Source: Orlajensenia flava
GTDB taxonomy: Bacteria > Actinomycetota > Actinomycetes > Actinomycetales > Microbacteriaceae
Direction: 5' to 3'
Assembly: GCF_004801905.1 (NCBI RefSeq)
Contig: NZ_SSSN01000003.1
Span: 682,001-746,000, forward strand
Length of the DNA: 64,000 nt
In this document: positions 15,701 to 24,451 of the stretch, in pieces
How positions within the stretch are numbered: the stretch's first letter is position 1
How the letters are laid out: every line of letters begins with the position of its first letter
Notes under the pieces: generated by a model
Database searches by the model: none
Seen by the model: only the letters and a program-made list of their open reading frames with translations
Told to the model about the DNA's origin: nothing
Program-made: the position numbers and the translations under genes

Positions 15701-17259
15701 CGCACGCCTCCCGGGAAGACCAATGACACGTAGGCGCTCGGATCGACGATGCCATGCGCCGCGGCCGTGGTCAGGTCGAACAACGGCCCGGCGAAGACGG
15801 TGAGCAGGACGCTGACCACGACCAGTGCCGTGGTGGCGACGAGCATCAGCGGGGGCATCGTGCGAGTCGCCACGATGGTCGCCCCCTCCGGAGCCTCCTG
15901 GACGCTGCTCAGCAGCTCGGAGGTGTAGCCCTCCACCTCGTCGCGTCCCCGCCAGAACGCCATGTTCCAGAACCGGGCCAGGGCGTACAGCGTGATCAGC
16001 GACGTCAGCGCCCCGATCGCCACCACCACCCAGACCAGTGGCGTGCCCACCTGCGCACCGGCGAGGAACAGGGCGGTCTTGCCGAGGAAGCCCGAGAACG
16101 GCGGGATGCCGCCGAGGTTCATGGCCGGGATGAAGAACAGCACGCCGAGCAGCGGTGAGAGCTTGAGCAGGCCGCCGAGCCTCGTCATGGAGGTGGCTCC
16201 GCCGATCCGTTCGATCAGTCCGGTGGAGAGGAACAGGGTCGTCTGCACCGTGATGTGGTGCACGACGTAGAAGATCGTGGCCGCGATGGCCGCCTCGGTA
16301 CCGAGCCCGATGCCGAAGATCATGTAGCCGATGTGACTGACGAGCGTGAAGGAGAGCAGTCGCTTGATGTCGGCCTGTGCCAGCGCCCCCAGGATGCCGA
16401 TGAGCATGGTGAGGCCGCCGACGACGAGGAAGAGCGTGCCGAGGTCGTTCTCACGGAAGATGGTGGTCTCGGAGCGCAGGATGGCGTAGACGCCCACCTT
16501 CGTGAGCAGGCCCGCGAACACGGCGGTGACCGGAGCGGGTGCAGTGGGGTACGAGTCGGGCAGCCAGAAGGAGAGCGGGAAGACCGCCGCCTTGATGCCG
16601 AAGGCGATCAGCAGCACCAGGTGGAGGATGAGCTGCACCGAGCCCGGCAGTTCGGCGATGCGCACGGAGAGCTGGGCGATGTTCACCGTGCCGGTCGCGC
16701 CGTAGATCAGCGCGATCGCGCTGAGGAAGAACAGCGACGAGACCAGGCTGACGATGATGTACGTCACGCCCGCACGGATGCGCTCGCCGGTGCCGCTCAG
16801 CGTGAGCAGCACGTAGCTGGCCGAGAGGAGGATCTCGAAGCCGACGTAGAGGTTGAACAGGTCGCCCGCGATGAACGCGTCGAACACCCCGGCGGCGAGG
16901 ATGAGGTAGGTGGGGTGGAAGATCGACACCGGCGTCTCACGGTGCCGGTCGGCCACGCCCTGTCCGATGGAGTACACCAGCACGCCGAGCAGCATGATCG
17001 CCGAGATGAGCAGCATGATGGCCGAGAGACGGTCGACGACGAGCGTGATGCCGAACGGGGCGTCCCACGCGCCGAGGTAGACCACCGTCGGACCGTCGGC
17101 CTGCGTCAGGGCGAGGAGCACCGCGGCGATCACGACGACGGCCGAGAGGGTCGCCGTGCTCACCATCACCTGCAGGCGGCGGTTTCCGCCCAGGATGAGG
17201 GTGCACGCCGAACCGATGAGCGGCAACAGGACGACCAGGGGAACGAGCGTGGCGGTCAT
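15697..17259 (-). CDS. mrpD: Mrp-type Na+/H+ antiporter subunit D
   Basis: The 520-residue protein has about fourteen membrane helices and is homologous to the proton-pumping subunits NuoL/M/N of complex I. Visible marks are LILAAGVFDAFIAGDLFNLYVGFEIL with the conserved Glu, KAAVFPLSFWLPDSYPTAPAPVTAVFAGLLTKVGVYAI and ALAQADIKRLLSFTLVSHIGYM, the antiporter-type channel segments. It overlaps mrpC and mrpE by 4 bp at either end. Subunits A and D form the two ion-translocating modules of the Mrp complex. Confidence 0.95.
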   Translation of the reverse strand: MTATLVPLVVLLPLIGSACTLILGGNRRLQVMVSTATLSAVVVIAAVLLALTQADGPTVVYLGAWDAPFGITLVVDRLSAIMLLISAIMLLGVLVYSIGQGVADRHRETPVSIFHPTYLILAAGVFDAFIAGDLFNLYVGFEILLSASYVLLTLSGTGERIRAGVTYIIVSLVSSLFFLSAIALIYGATGTVNIAQLSVRIAELPGSVQLILHLVLLIAFGIKAAVFPLSFWLPDSYPTAPAPVTAVFAGLLTKVGVYAILRSETTIFRENDLGTLFLVVGGLTMLIGILGALAQADIKRLLSFTLVSHIGYMIFGIGLGTEAAIAATIFYVVHHITVQTTLFLSTGLIERIGGATSMTRLGGLLKLSPLLGVLFFIPAMNLGGIPPFSGFLGKTALFLAGAQVGTPLVWVVVAIGALTSLITLYALARFWNMAFWRGRDEVEGYTSELLSSVQEAPEGATIVATRTMPPLMLVATTALVVVSVLLTVFAGPLFDLTTAAAHGIVDPSAYVSLVFPGGVR

Positions 17260-17720
17260 CGGTGCTCCACCTCCTCCGGCTCCTCGTCACTGGCGTCGAT
17301 GATCTGCTGGATCGCGTCGTCGTCCTGCGCGGCGCTGCGGACGATGTCCGCCGCCCGCCCGGCCTCGATCTCGTCGTCGCTCTCGTCGTCGACGAGGTCG
17401 CCCTCGTCTCCGAGTTGGGCCAGCCACCACGACCGGTAGATGAGGGCGAGCATGAAGGCCGTCACGCCGAGGTTGATGACGATGGCGGTGAGGATGAAGG
17501 CCTGCGGGAGCGGGTCGCTGATGTCGTCGGGGTCGACGCCGGCTCCGAGGATGGGTCCGAGCCCCGGGGCGCCGCTCATGATGAAGATGAGGATGTTGAC
17601 GGCGTTGCCGACGAGCAGGAAGCCGATGAGCACGCGGGTGAGGCTGCGCTCGAGCATCACGTACACGCCCGAGCCGAACATGACGGCGCAGAGCACGAGC
17701 AGGGTGAGGGAGGCGTTCAT
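17256..17720 (-). CDS. mrpC: Mrp-type Na+/H+ antiporter subunit C
   Basis: The 154-residue protein is homologous to NuoK. It has three helices: SLTLLVLCAVMFGSGVYVMLER, VLIGFLLVGNAVNILIFIMSG and AFILTAIVINLGVTAFMLALIYR, with the typical DPLPQAFILTAIVI motif. An acidic cytoplasmic tail of about 45 residues, rich in Asp and Glu, is longer than in most homologues. The start ATG at 17718-17720 lies within the end of mrpA (ATGA overlap); longer open frames upstream are shadows of mrpA. Confidence 0.94.
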   Translation of the reverse strand: MNASLTLLVLCAVMFGSGVYVMLERSLTRVLIGFLLVGNAVNILIFIMSGAPGLGPILGAGVDPDDISDPLPQAFILTAIVINLGVTAFMLALIYRSWWLAQLGDEGDLVDDESDDEIEAGRAADIVRSAAQDDDAIQQIIDASDEEPEEVEHR

Positions 17721-20581
17721 GTGCGGGCCACCTCCGGCTCGGCCGCATCCGGCTCGGACGCCTCCTCCTCCTGCTGGCGGTCGACCTCGGCCCCGAGGCT
17801 GCGGAGGATGTCCAGGACGAGCCCCACGACGACGAGGTACACGCCGATGTCGAACAGGGTCGACGTGCCGATCGAGAGCGTGCCGATGAGAGGGATGTCG
17901 GCCTCGAACCACGTCGACTGGAAGGCTGTCATGCCGAAGAAGAGCGGGAGCGTCGCCGTCCCCGCGGCGATCAGCAAGCCGGTGCCGAGCAGCCTGCCCG
18001 CGTCCACCGGCGCCGCCTCACCGAGCTCGTAGCGTCCCCCCGCGAGGTAGCGGAAGACCAGGGCGAGTCCCGCCAGCAGGCCACCGGCGAAGCCACCGCC
18101 GGGAGCGTTGTGGCCGACGAAGAGCAGGAAGATCGAGACGACGATGGCCGGATGGAAGAGCAGTCGCACGAGAACCTCGATGAGGATCGAACGGCTGCTG
18201 GGAGCGAGCGTTCGACCGGCCATGAGCCATTGCGGGCGCGACGTCGAGGTCTCGTGGGCGGCCGGGCGGACGTGATCGCCCGGGGCGTCGCTCAGGCGCG
18301 GGGCACTCCCGGTGCGGCCCGTGATGAACACCAGGCTCGCGATGCCGGTGGCGACGGCGACGAGCACCGAGATCTCGCCGAGCGTGTCCCAGGCGCGGAT
18401 GTCGACGAGCATCACGTTGACGATGTTCTTGCCGTGAGCCTCGAGAGAGAGCGCCGGGAGGCCGTCGGCGATGGTGGGTTGGATGCGGGCACCGAGGGCG
18501 ATGAAACCGACGAGCGCCATGAGGACGCCGGCGGCGATGCCGATGACGGCGCGAAGAGCCCGCTTGACCGGCGGGTTCCTCTGCGCCATCCGCTTGGGCA
18601 GGCGACGCAGGACGAGCACGAACACGACGATCGTCAGCGTCTCGACGAGGGCCTGGGTGAGCGCGAGGTCGGGAGCGCCTCCCATGCCGAACAGCAGCAC
18701 GAGGCCGTAACCGGTGACCCCGACCAGGAGCACCGCCGTGACCCGATGCGTCGCGAGTGCGGCGCCGACTGCCGCGACGATCATGGCGAACGCGATGAAC
18801 GGTTGAGCGGGGTAGTGCCACAGATCGATGCCCGCCGGCCAGCTGCGGTTCCCGACGATGGCCGATCCGACGCCTCCGACGAAGACGATGAGGATGACGG
18901 TGATGTAACCGGGAAGGCCCCGGCGCTGGATGAGCGTCGTCAGCCACGCCGAGAACGCGTCCACACTGCGGACGATGCGCAGGTAGCCGCGCCCCGAGTC
19001 GATCGGATGCGGCACCGCCGCCTGAGCACGCGCCACACCGCGCCGGAGGGCGATCGGCGCCGCGCCGAGGGCGAACACCATCGCCGAGAGGGCGAGCGCC
19101 GGCTCGAACCCGTGCCAGAGCGCGAGATGGCTCTCGTCCCGCCCGGGGAGGGTGTCGGCGTAGGGCGTGAACAACGGCTCGATCCACGAGATGGCGAAGG
19201 CGAACACCACTCCGGCCGCGGCGAGGATGGCCGGCGCCGTCGCGAGAAGCGCCCCCTCCCGGTGCAACGGCGTCTGCGAACCGTCGGGTCGGGTGAAGAA
19301 GGCGCCCCAGAAGAAGCGAGCGGTGTACGCGACCGTGAGCACGGATCCGGCCACCGCGGCGATGACGGCGACCGTGCCCCATCCGTCATGCGATTCGAGG
19401 AAGGCCGTGAACACGCCCTCCTTCGCCACGAACCCCAGCAACGGCGGCAGCCCGGCCATCGACGCCGCGGCGAGCCCCGCGATCACCGCCACCACCGGCA
19501 TCCGCCGACCGAGTCCCGAGAGCTTGCGCCAGTCGCGGGTGCCCGCCGAGTGATCGATGATGCCCACGACGAGGAAGAGGGTCGCCTTGAACAGGGCGTG
19601 GGCCAGCAGCAGGCACACTCCGGCGAGCGCGGCGTCCCGCGTGCCGAAGCCCACGACGAGCACGAGGAAGCCGAGTTGGCTGACCGTCCCGTATGCCAGC
19701 AGCAGCTTGAGGTCGTACTGCCGGAGGGCGCGCCATCCGCCGACGAGCATGGTGAAACCGCCGAGGACGATGACGATGGGATGCCAGACCGCCGTGTCGG
19801 CGTAGCCGGGGGCGAGCACGGCGACGAGGTACACGCCCGCCTTGACCATGGCGGCGGCATGCAGGTAGGCGCTCACCGGCGTCGGGGCGGCCATGGCTGC
19901 GGGCAGCCAGAAGTGGAACGGCACCAGCGCGCTCTTCGAGATGGCGCCGATGAGGATCAGGGCGATCGCCCACTCGGCCGCCGCCCCCGTCACCGGGTGC
20001 GCGATCATCGCCGTGAGGGAGGTGGTCCCCGCCCCGACCGTGAGGATGACGAGACCGACGAGCATCGCGAGTCCACCGAACGTCGTCACCGTGAGCGCCT
20101 GCAGCGCGGCCCCTCGACTCTCCTTGCGCCCGGTGTAGTGGCCGATGAGGAGGTAGGAGAGCACACTGGTGGCCTCCCAGAACGTGAACATGACGAACAC
20201 GTCGTCGGCTGTCACGAGCCCGAACATCACGCCGGCGAACAGCAGCAGCAGGGCGGCGAAGCGACCGAGGGCCGGCTCGTCGTCTCGGAAGTACCGCGCG
20301 CAGTAGAACAGCACAAGTGCGCCGACGCCCGTGATGACGAGTGAGAGCAGCAGCGCGAGGGCGTCGAGGCGGAAGGAGAGCTCGATGCCGAGCGCGGGGA
20401 TCCACCGCAAACGCTCGACGAGAGGGGTGCCTCCGAGGATGCCGGGCATCCAGCACAGCAGCACGACGAAGACCGCGACGGGCAGAGCGGCGATGAGGAA
20501 GAAGACGTTGCGGCCGAGCCAGCGGGTCAGGAGAGGGGTGACAAGGGAGATCACGGCGAAGCCCGCGAGGCTGGCGATCAT
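17717..20581 (-). CDS. mrpA: Fused Mrp-type Na+/H+ antiporter subunits A and B
   Basis: The 954-residue protein joins a NuoL-like MrpA module (helices and motifs such as ATSVLSYLLIGHYTG, SKSALVPFHFWLPAAMAAPTP, LLLAYGTVSQLGFL), an MrpA C-terminal DUF4040-like part (LFGMGGAPDLALTQALVE) and, after about residue 810, an MrpB domain (HPAIVVSIFLLFVGHNAPGGGF, GTSTLFDIGVYLVVVGLVLDIL). A/B fusion is common in actinobacteria and explains the absence of a separate mrpB. The ATG at 20579-20581, preceded by GGGAGGA, is the operon start. The promoter should lie in the 148 bp shared with the divergent small gene. Confidence 0.95.
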   Translation of the reverse strand: MIASLAGFAVISLVTPLLTRWLGRNVFFLIAALPVAVFVVLLCWMPGILGGTPLVERLRWIPALGIELSFRLDALALLLSLVITGVGALVLFYCARYFRDDEPALGRFAALLLLFAGVMFGLVTADDVFVMFTFWEATSVLSYLLIGHYTGRKESRGAALQALTVTTFGGLAMLVGLVILTVGAGTTSLTAMIAHPVTGAAAEWAIALILIGAISKSALVPFHFWLPAAMAAPTPVSAYLHAAAMVKAGVYLVAVLAPGYADTAVWHPIVIVLGGFTMLVGGWRALRQYDLKLLLAYGTVSQLGFLVLVVGFGTRDAALAGVCLLLAHALFKATLFLVVGIIDHSAGTRDWRKLSGLGRRMPVVAVIAGLAAASMAGLPPLLGFVAKEGVFTAFLESHDGWGTVAVIAAVAGSVLTVAYTARFFWGAFFTRPDGSQTPLHREGALLATAPAILAAAGVVFAFAISWIEPLFTPYADTLPGRDESHLALWHGFEPALALSAMVFALGAAPIALRRGVARAQAAVPHPIDSGRGYLRIVRSVDAFSAWLTTLIQRRGLPGYITVILIVFVGGVGSAIVGNRSWPAGIDLWHYPAQPFIAFAMIVAAVGAALATHRVTAVLLVGVTGYGLVLLFGMGGAPDLALTQALVETLTIVVFVLVLRRLPKRMAQRNPPVKRALRAVIGIAAGVLMALVGFIALGARIQPTIADGLPALSLEAHGKNIVNVMLVDIRAWDTLGEISVLVAVATGIASLVFITGRTGSAPRLSDAPGDHVRPAAHETSTSRPQWLMAGRTLAPSSRSILIEVLVRLLFHPAIVVSIFLLFVGHNAPGGGFAGGLLAGLALVFRYLAGGRYELGEAAPVDAGRLLGTGLLIAAGTATLPLFFGMTAFQSTWFEADIPLIGTLSIGTSTLFDIGVYLVVVGLVLDILRSLGAEVDRQQEEEASEPDAAEPEVART

Positions 20582-20729
20582 CGGTCCTCCCCCGTCAGCG
20601 CTTCGAGGTTCCAGCCTATCAGCGAGCTCGCCGCCGGCCTGAGGGGCGACCGCGACCCCGTGCTGTCGCGCAGCGGGTGAGCGCACAAGGGGGTGGCATC
20701 CGTCCAGCCGCGTTTGTTAGACCCGTTCC

Positions 20730-20975
20730 ATGAGCGAAGTGGACGGCCCCCGGCCGAACGGACCGACGCAGGACGAGCCGATTCAGGATGGCGCGACGGA
20801 GGCGACGCGAGACGACAAGCTCGCGGGCCTGGTCGAACAGGTGCGAGCCGACGCCTCCGACCTTCCCCGTGAAGAGGTGCGACGCAACCTGCTGCAGCGG
20901 CTGGGTGACGCGCAGATCACCGTCAGCGACGACGAGCTGGACGGGCTCCTCGAGCGCCTCGTCGGCCAGCCCTGA
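20730..20975 (+). CDS. Hypothetical 81-residue protein
   Basis: Small acidic protein that I do not recognise. The first 25 residues are Pro/Asp/Gln-rich and probably flexible; the rest looks helical (KLAGLVEQVRADASDLPREEVRRNLLQRLGDAQI) and ends LDGLLERLVGQP, giving a short helical-hairpin impression. Codon-position GC bias fits a real gene. The start ATG follows GTTTGTTAGACCC, a possible -10 element only about 13 bp away, so the message may be leaderless. It is divergent from mrpA and converges on the coiled-coil gene 15 bp downstream. Confidence 0.6.
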   Translation: MSEVDGPRPNGPTQDEPIQDGATEATRDDKLAGLVEQVRADASDLPREEVRRNLLQRLGDAQITVSDDELDGLLERLVGQP

Positions 20976-20990
20976 GCGCCATCCGCTGAT

Positions 20991-21893
20991 TCAGTCCCGG
21001 TCGGCGCGCGCCTCATCGGCAGCGCGACCGGCCCGCTCGGCGTCACGAGCAGCACGATCTCGCTCCGTCGTCGCGGCGCGTCGGGAACGGCGGATGCCCG
21101 GCAGCTCCTGCTCGATCTCACGACGCCGGTCATCCAGTGCCTCGAGCTCCGCCGTGAGATCGTCGTGCCGGGCTGTCAGCGCCGCGAGGGCATCCTCCGC
21201 CTCCGCCAGGCTCTCCCGCGTCTCGGTCGCCCGTTCATCGAGCGCGGCGAGGCGTCTGCGCGACTTCTGCTCCTCATCGCGTTGCGCCTTCTTCGACTGC
21301 GTCGCGTCGCCGCCTGCGGCGCGCTCCTCCTTCGCCCGGCGACGCGCGGCGAGGTCGATCGGCGGAGGAGAAGACGGCGCGGCCTCCCCCGCGACGGCTC
21401 CGTCGAGATCGACCGTCCCGAATCCCACGACCTCGAGCGCGCGCACGAGCCGGCCGCTGGCCACGGCGGCGGCAGCGACCTCGTCGGCCGTCGCGGCGAC
21501 GAGGGTGCGAGACGCCTCGTCGAGGTTCGCAGCGGATGCCGTCACCTCCTTGTCCAGGGCGACGGCGCGCACCTGTTCGACCAGCTTCCCGACGAGCTCG
21601 CGCCGCTCGCGCGTGAGCCGGGTGAGCTCGCCCGCGTCGCGCTCGTCCTGAGCCGTGCGCAGGGCACGTCCGAGTTCGAGGAGCTCGTCGAGTCCATCGC
21701 GGCCGTCGCGCACCCACTGGTTCACGAGCCAGGCGGCGGCGCTCGGCTTGCGCACCTCCTGCACCCGTCTGGCCAGCTCTGCGTCCTCCGACCTCACGCT
21801 CTTCGCCCGTGCGTTGCGGGCGGAGGTGAAGTCACCAGCGGGCAGGGCGAACAGCTCATCGGCGATGGCGGTGAACGGATCGTCGGTCGTCAT
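20991..21893 (-). CDS. Hypothetical coiled-coil protein
   Basis: A 300-residue actinobacterial protein of unknown function. The N-terminal 70 residues contain a recurring pattern, ELFALPAGDFTSARNARAK and VRKPSAAAWLVNQWV, which I have seen in hypothetical proteins of this phylum. A helical domain follows (ELVGKLVEQVRAVALDKEV), and the last 100 residues are a charged Arg/Glu/Ala coiled coil. There is no signal peptide or membrane segment. The ATG at 21891-21893 overlaps the stop of the metallophosphoesterase gene by 4 bp, so the two form an operon. Confidence 0.7.
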   Translation of the reverse strand: MTTDDPFTAIADELFALPAGDFTSARNARAKSVRSEDAELARRVQEVRKPSAAAWLVNQWVRDGRDGLDELLELGRALRTAQDERDAGELTRLTRERRELVGKLVEQVRAVALDKEVTASAANLDEASRTLVAATADEVAAAAVASGRLVRALEVVGFGTVDLDGAVAGEAAPSSPPPIDLAARRRAKEERAAGGDATQSKKAQRDEEQKSRRRLAALDERATETRESLAEAEDALAALTARHDDLTAELEALDDRRREIEQELPGIRRSRRAATTERDRAARDAERAGRAADEARADRD

Positions 21894-22399
21894 CGCCCGA
21901 CCTCGACGAGCTCGACGTCGATCAGGGCGCCGGCATCCACCCGAGCCGTCATCATCGTGCACGCGGGCTGACGACGGCGATCGGTCGGTGAACCGGGGTT
22001 GAGCATCCGCATGCCGCCCGGCGTCACGGAGTCCCATGGGATGTGACTGTGACCGAACACCAGCAGGTCGAGATCGGCATGGGCGTCATCGGCGCGGCGC
22101 TCGCGGCCCACGGCGGCGCCCGTCTCGTGCACGACGCCCATCCGCAGCCCGTCGATCTCGACGCGTGCGACCTCGGGAAGACGGCTTCGCAGGCCCTCGC
22201 CGTCATTGTTGCCGTACACGCCGATCAGTCGCGCCGCGCGGCCCTCGAGGGCGTCGAGCGTCGCCTCGTCGACCCAGTCGCCCGCGTGCACGACCACGTC
22301 GGCTTCGTCCACCGCTCGCCAGAGCGCGTCGGGCAGCCGGCGGGCGCGCGTCGGCAGATGGGTGTCGGAGATGAGCAGCAGTCGCGTCATGGACTCCAT
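21890..22399 (-). CDS. YfcE-like metallophosphoesterase
   Basis: The 169-residue protein is a small calcineurin-like phosphoesterase of the YfcE/MJ0936 type. All metal-binding blocks are present: LLLISDTHLP near the start, VVVHAGDWVD, GVYGNNDGE, and the C-terminal FGHSHIP with LNPGSPTDRR. Such enzymes hydrolyse phosphodiesters with Mn2+ or similar ions; the natural substrate is unknown. The ATG at 22397-22399 has GAGGGGCAGG before it, and an alternative ATG lies three codons later. It is followed by the overlapping coiled-coil gene. Confidence 0.88.
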   Translation of the reverse strand: MESMTRLLLISDTHLPTRARRLPDALWRAVDEADVVVHAGDWVDEATLDALEGRAARLIGVYGNNDGEGLRSRLPEVARVEIDGLRMGVVHETGAAVGRERRADDAHADLDLLVFGHSHIPWDSVTPGGMRMLNPGSPTDRRRQPACTMMTARVDAGALIDVELVEVGR

Positions 22400-22431
22400 C
22401 CTGCCCCTCGACCCGGAGCCGCATCCGGAGA

Positions 22432-22815
22432 ATGATGGAGGCCATGGCGTTCGACACCCTCACCACCCACCTCGCCGACGACGACGAAGTCACCATCGTG
22501 ACCTCCCGAACCGACGGATCGCGCGTGCCGACCGTCATCTGGGCGGTCGTCGCCGACGGTGTTCCCTACGTGCGGTCGGTCAACGCCGAGCACGGGCACT
22601 GGTATCGCCGGGCATCCTCCAGCGGAACCGGGGCGTTCCAGATCGACGGGACGGACGTCGGCGTCGCGTTCTCGCAGGTCGAGGACGACACCGTGATTGC
22701 AGCTGTCGACGCCGCCTACTCGGCCAAGTACGCGCGCTACGGGGACGACCTGGCGGCCATGCTCACCGACGATTCACGCGCCTGCACGTTGGCGGTGCAC
22801 GCAGCGGTGCTATGA
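22432..22815 (+). CDS. DUF2255 family protein
   Basis: The 127-residue protein matches the DUF2255 pattern: EVTIVTSRTDGSRVPTVIW, VPYVRSVNAEHGHWYRRASS, and a C-terminal VDAAYSAKYARYGD. The fold is probably a split barrel like that of pyridoxamine-phosphate-oxidase-related proteins, but no activity is known. Starts are crowded: ATGs at 22432, 22435 and 22444 all lie close to GGAG motifs, so the exact N-terminus is uncertain by a few residues. Its stop overlaps the start of the next gene (ATGA). Confidence 0.75.
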   Translation: MMEAMAFDTLTTHLADDDEVTIVTSRTDGSRVPTVIWAVVADGVPYVRSVNAEHGHWYRRASSSGTGAFQIDGTDVGVAFSQVEDDTVIAAVDAAYSAKYARYGDDLAAMLTDDSRACTLAVHAAVL

Positions 22816-23201
22816 CGGCTGACGAGCCGAACGGACCGGAGTACGCGACCACGGTCGTGAGACTCTTCTCGGACTACGGCCGCAGCGTCATCTGGCTCGA
22901 CCCCGATCCGGTCGATTACGCCGAGACCTCCCTCGACGACGAGTTCATCGCCGAACTGAAGGCATGGGACCGCTACGCCCGCCTGGCGCTCGACCCCGAC
23001 CTTCCGGAGATCCCCGCCCATGCCGCCGACCGGTTCGATCGCGAGGGCCGCGTCCTGGCGCTGCGCCTGGCGGAGGAGCTCGGTGCCGCGTTCGAAGTGG
23101 AGCGGCGGCGCGGCGAGCGGTATCGGAGCGATGGGGACCCCCTCAACCCGGGAGCGGCGTCCGCCTTCCTCCGCCTGGTCGAGCGGGCCCGGGTGGGGTG
23201 A
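22812..23201 (+). CDS. Hypothetical protein, 129 residues
   Basis: Soluble acidic protein that I cannot place in a family. It contains VVRLFSDYGRSVIWLDPDPVDYAETSL followed by helices with DEFIAELKAWDRYARLALDPDLPE and LALRLAEELGAAFEVERRRGERYR. The Asp-rich and Trp-containing middle is reminiscent of small nuclease-inhibitor-like or immunity-type proteins, but this is only an impression. It is translationally coupled to the DUF2255 gene by a 4-bp overlap and converges on a small membrane-protein gene. Confidence 0.65.
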   Translation: MTADEPNGPEYATTVVRLFSDYGRSVIWLDPDPVDYAETSLDDEFIAELKAWDRYARLALDPDLPEIPAHAADRFDREGRVLALRLAEELGAAFEVERRRGERYRSDGDPLNPGAASAFLRLVERARVG

Positions 23202-23205
23202 GCGG

Positions 23206-23592
23206 TCAGGACCGGAAGAACTCGTTCGCGCGGGCCGTGAACAACAGGCCGATGATGACGAGGGCCCAGACGATGGAGACGACGCCCGAGGTGATGGCAC
23301 CCGAGTACATGGCGATCACGCCGTTGACCACCGAGAGCAGCATGATGACGGTGACGAGGGTGCGCGAGAGGCCACTTCCCCGCAGGAGGCCGTAAGCCAC
23401 CGCCAGGGTGATGACGCCGAGGGCGATGGAGGTCCATCCGGTGATCGCGGGATTGCCGGATGCCGCCGTCGCGAGGCTCCGATCGGTCAGCGCGATGAGG
23501 ATGATGATGCCGCCGACGATGGCGAAGATCGCGTTGATGTAGGTGAGGACGGCGACGAAGGTGACCGAGCCCGGTCTGCTTGCGGTCATCAT
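23206..23592 (-). CDS. Small four-helix membrane protein
   Basis: The 128-residue protein consists of four predicted membrane helices (VTFVAVLTYINAIFAIVGGI; WTSIALGVITLAVAYGLL; TLVTVIMLLSVVNGVIAMYSG; GVVSIVWALVIIGLLF) and a short charged tail. It resembles the many small actinobacterial integral membrane proteins annotated as hypothetical. The ATG at 23590-23592 follows GGAGAG. The 171 bp between it and the next gene on the same strand hold no feature that I can support. Confidence 0.7.
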   Translation of the reverse strand: MMTASRPGSVTFVAVLTYINAIFAIVGGIIILIALTDRSLATAASGNPAITGWTSIALGVITLAVAYGLLRGSGLSRTLVTVIMLLSVVNGVIAMYSGAITSGVVSIVWALVIIGLLFTARANEFFRS

Positions 23593-23763
23593 GCGTCTCT
23601 CCGTCCCGGTGCTCTCAGCACCCCGTCCGCATCAGGCTAGCCGTGAACGAATCATCCGTGACGCGCAACGCCCTCAGACGAGCGGTTGGGGCAGGATGAG
23701 GTCGGCGGTGACGGCGGGGTCGGCCGCGGAGCGCCCTCTCTCGCCGGGAGTGACGATCCCGGC

Positions 23764-23979
23764 CTACGCCGTTCCGTCGATCGCGTGGATGACCTTGAGC
23801 TCGAAAGCGTCCTCCGAGATGCCGAGTGCCGTCGCGATGGCATCGCGGGTCATGAAGTCGACCTCGTCGATCGCCCGCACCTCGAGCATCCGCCCGATCT
23901 CGGGGATGTGCACGAGATAGCCCGCCCGATTGCGGCTCACCATCACCGTGTAGACCCGCTGATGGCCTGCGGGACTCAC
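23764..23979 (-). CDS. Orphan HicB-like antitoxin-type protein
   Basis: The 71-residue product looks like the HicB-type partial RNase-H fold: VYTVMVSRNRAGYLVHIPEIGRM, then EVDFMTRDAIATALGISEDAFEL, close to the HicB pattern of actinobacteria (HVPEI...R...I..MARD.IA). HicB normally neutralises the mRNA-cleaving HicA toxin, whose small dsRBD-like gene should be adjacent; none is present. The GTG start (23977-23979) has GAGGGA at good spacing and overlaps the stop of the upstream nitroreductase-like gene, so it is translated with that gene. It may be a solitary regulator. Confidence 0.65.
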   Translation of the reverse strand: MSPAGHQRVYTVMVSRNRAGYLVHIPEIGRMLEVRAIDEVDFMTRDAIATALGISEDAFELKVIHAIDGTA

Positions 23980-24374
23980 CGTGATTCCCTCAGCAGTCGG
24001 AAGTCGCGCCGGTGGAGCAGTCGAAGTACCGCGCCCTTCACGGTGCCGAACGCGCGGAGGCCGTCGTCGGTCGCGTACGGCTCGACGGCGACGATGTGAT
24101 GGTCGACTCCGCCGAACACCACCGTGCAGCCGCCTGCCGCGATGATGTTGCGGTACCACGACACCTCAGGACCGTAGGTGAGCTCGGCGACGAATCCCTC
24201 GGGCACACGGGCCAGGATGACGGGTGTCTCGTAGGTCCTGCCGCTCTTGCGGCCGACATGACGGATGAGCGAGAACGGTCCGTGGCCCCAGTGCGCGAGG
24301 CGCAACGTCACGGGGTTCAGGGTGTGCTGCAGCACCTGCAGGAATCCGCGCTTTCCGCGTCCCATCGCCATCAT
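23976..24374 (-). CDS. DDN-type deazaflavin-dependent nitroreductase family protein
   Basis: The 132-residue protein shows the pattern of the F420-binding split-barrel family that includes mycobacterial Ddn: VTLRLAHWGHGPFSLIRHVGRKSGRTYETPVILAR followed by FVAELTYGPEVSWYRNIIAAG and a C-terminal helix. These proteins bind coenzyme F420 and reduce quinones or nitro compounds. GGAGGGCG precedes a cluster of ATGs, the first at 24372-24374. The stop overlaps the HicB-like gene by 4 bp. Confidence 0.85.
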   Translation of the reverse strand: MMAMGRGKRGFLQVLQHTLNPVTLRLAHWGHGPFSLIRHVGRKSGRTYETPVILARVPEGFVAELTYGPEVSWYRNIIAAGGCTVVFGGVDHHIVAVEPYATDDGLRAFGTVKGAVLRLLHRRDFRLLRESR

Positions 24375-24451
24375 CGCCCTCCGTCCCTCGCCCGATCATC
24401 TCCGGCAACGCCCCGGCGGTGCAAGCCCCTCGCTGATCCGCCGACGACCGG

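Noticed and set aside
23674-23763. Second short gene or C-terminal fragment behind the HicB-like stop
   Set aside because: The open stretch (ending TADLILPQPLV) has no start codon with a ribosome-binding site and no recognisable family.
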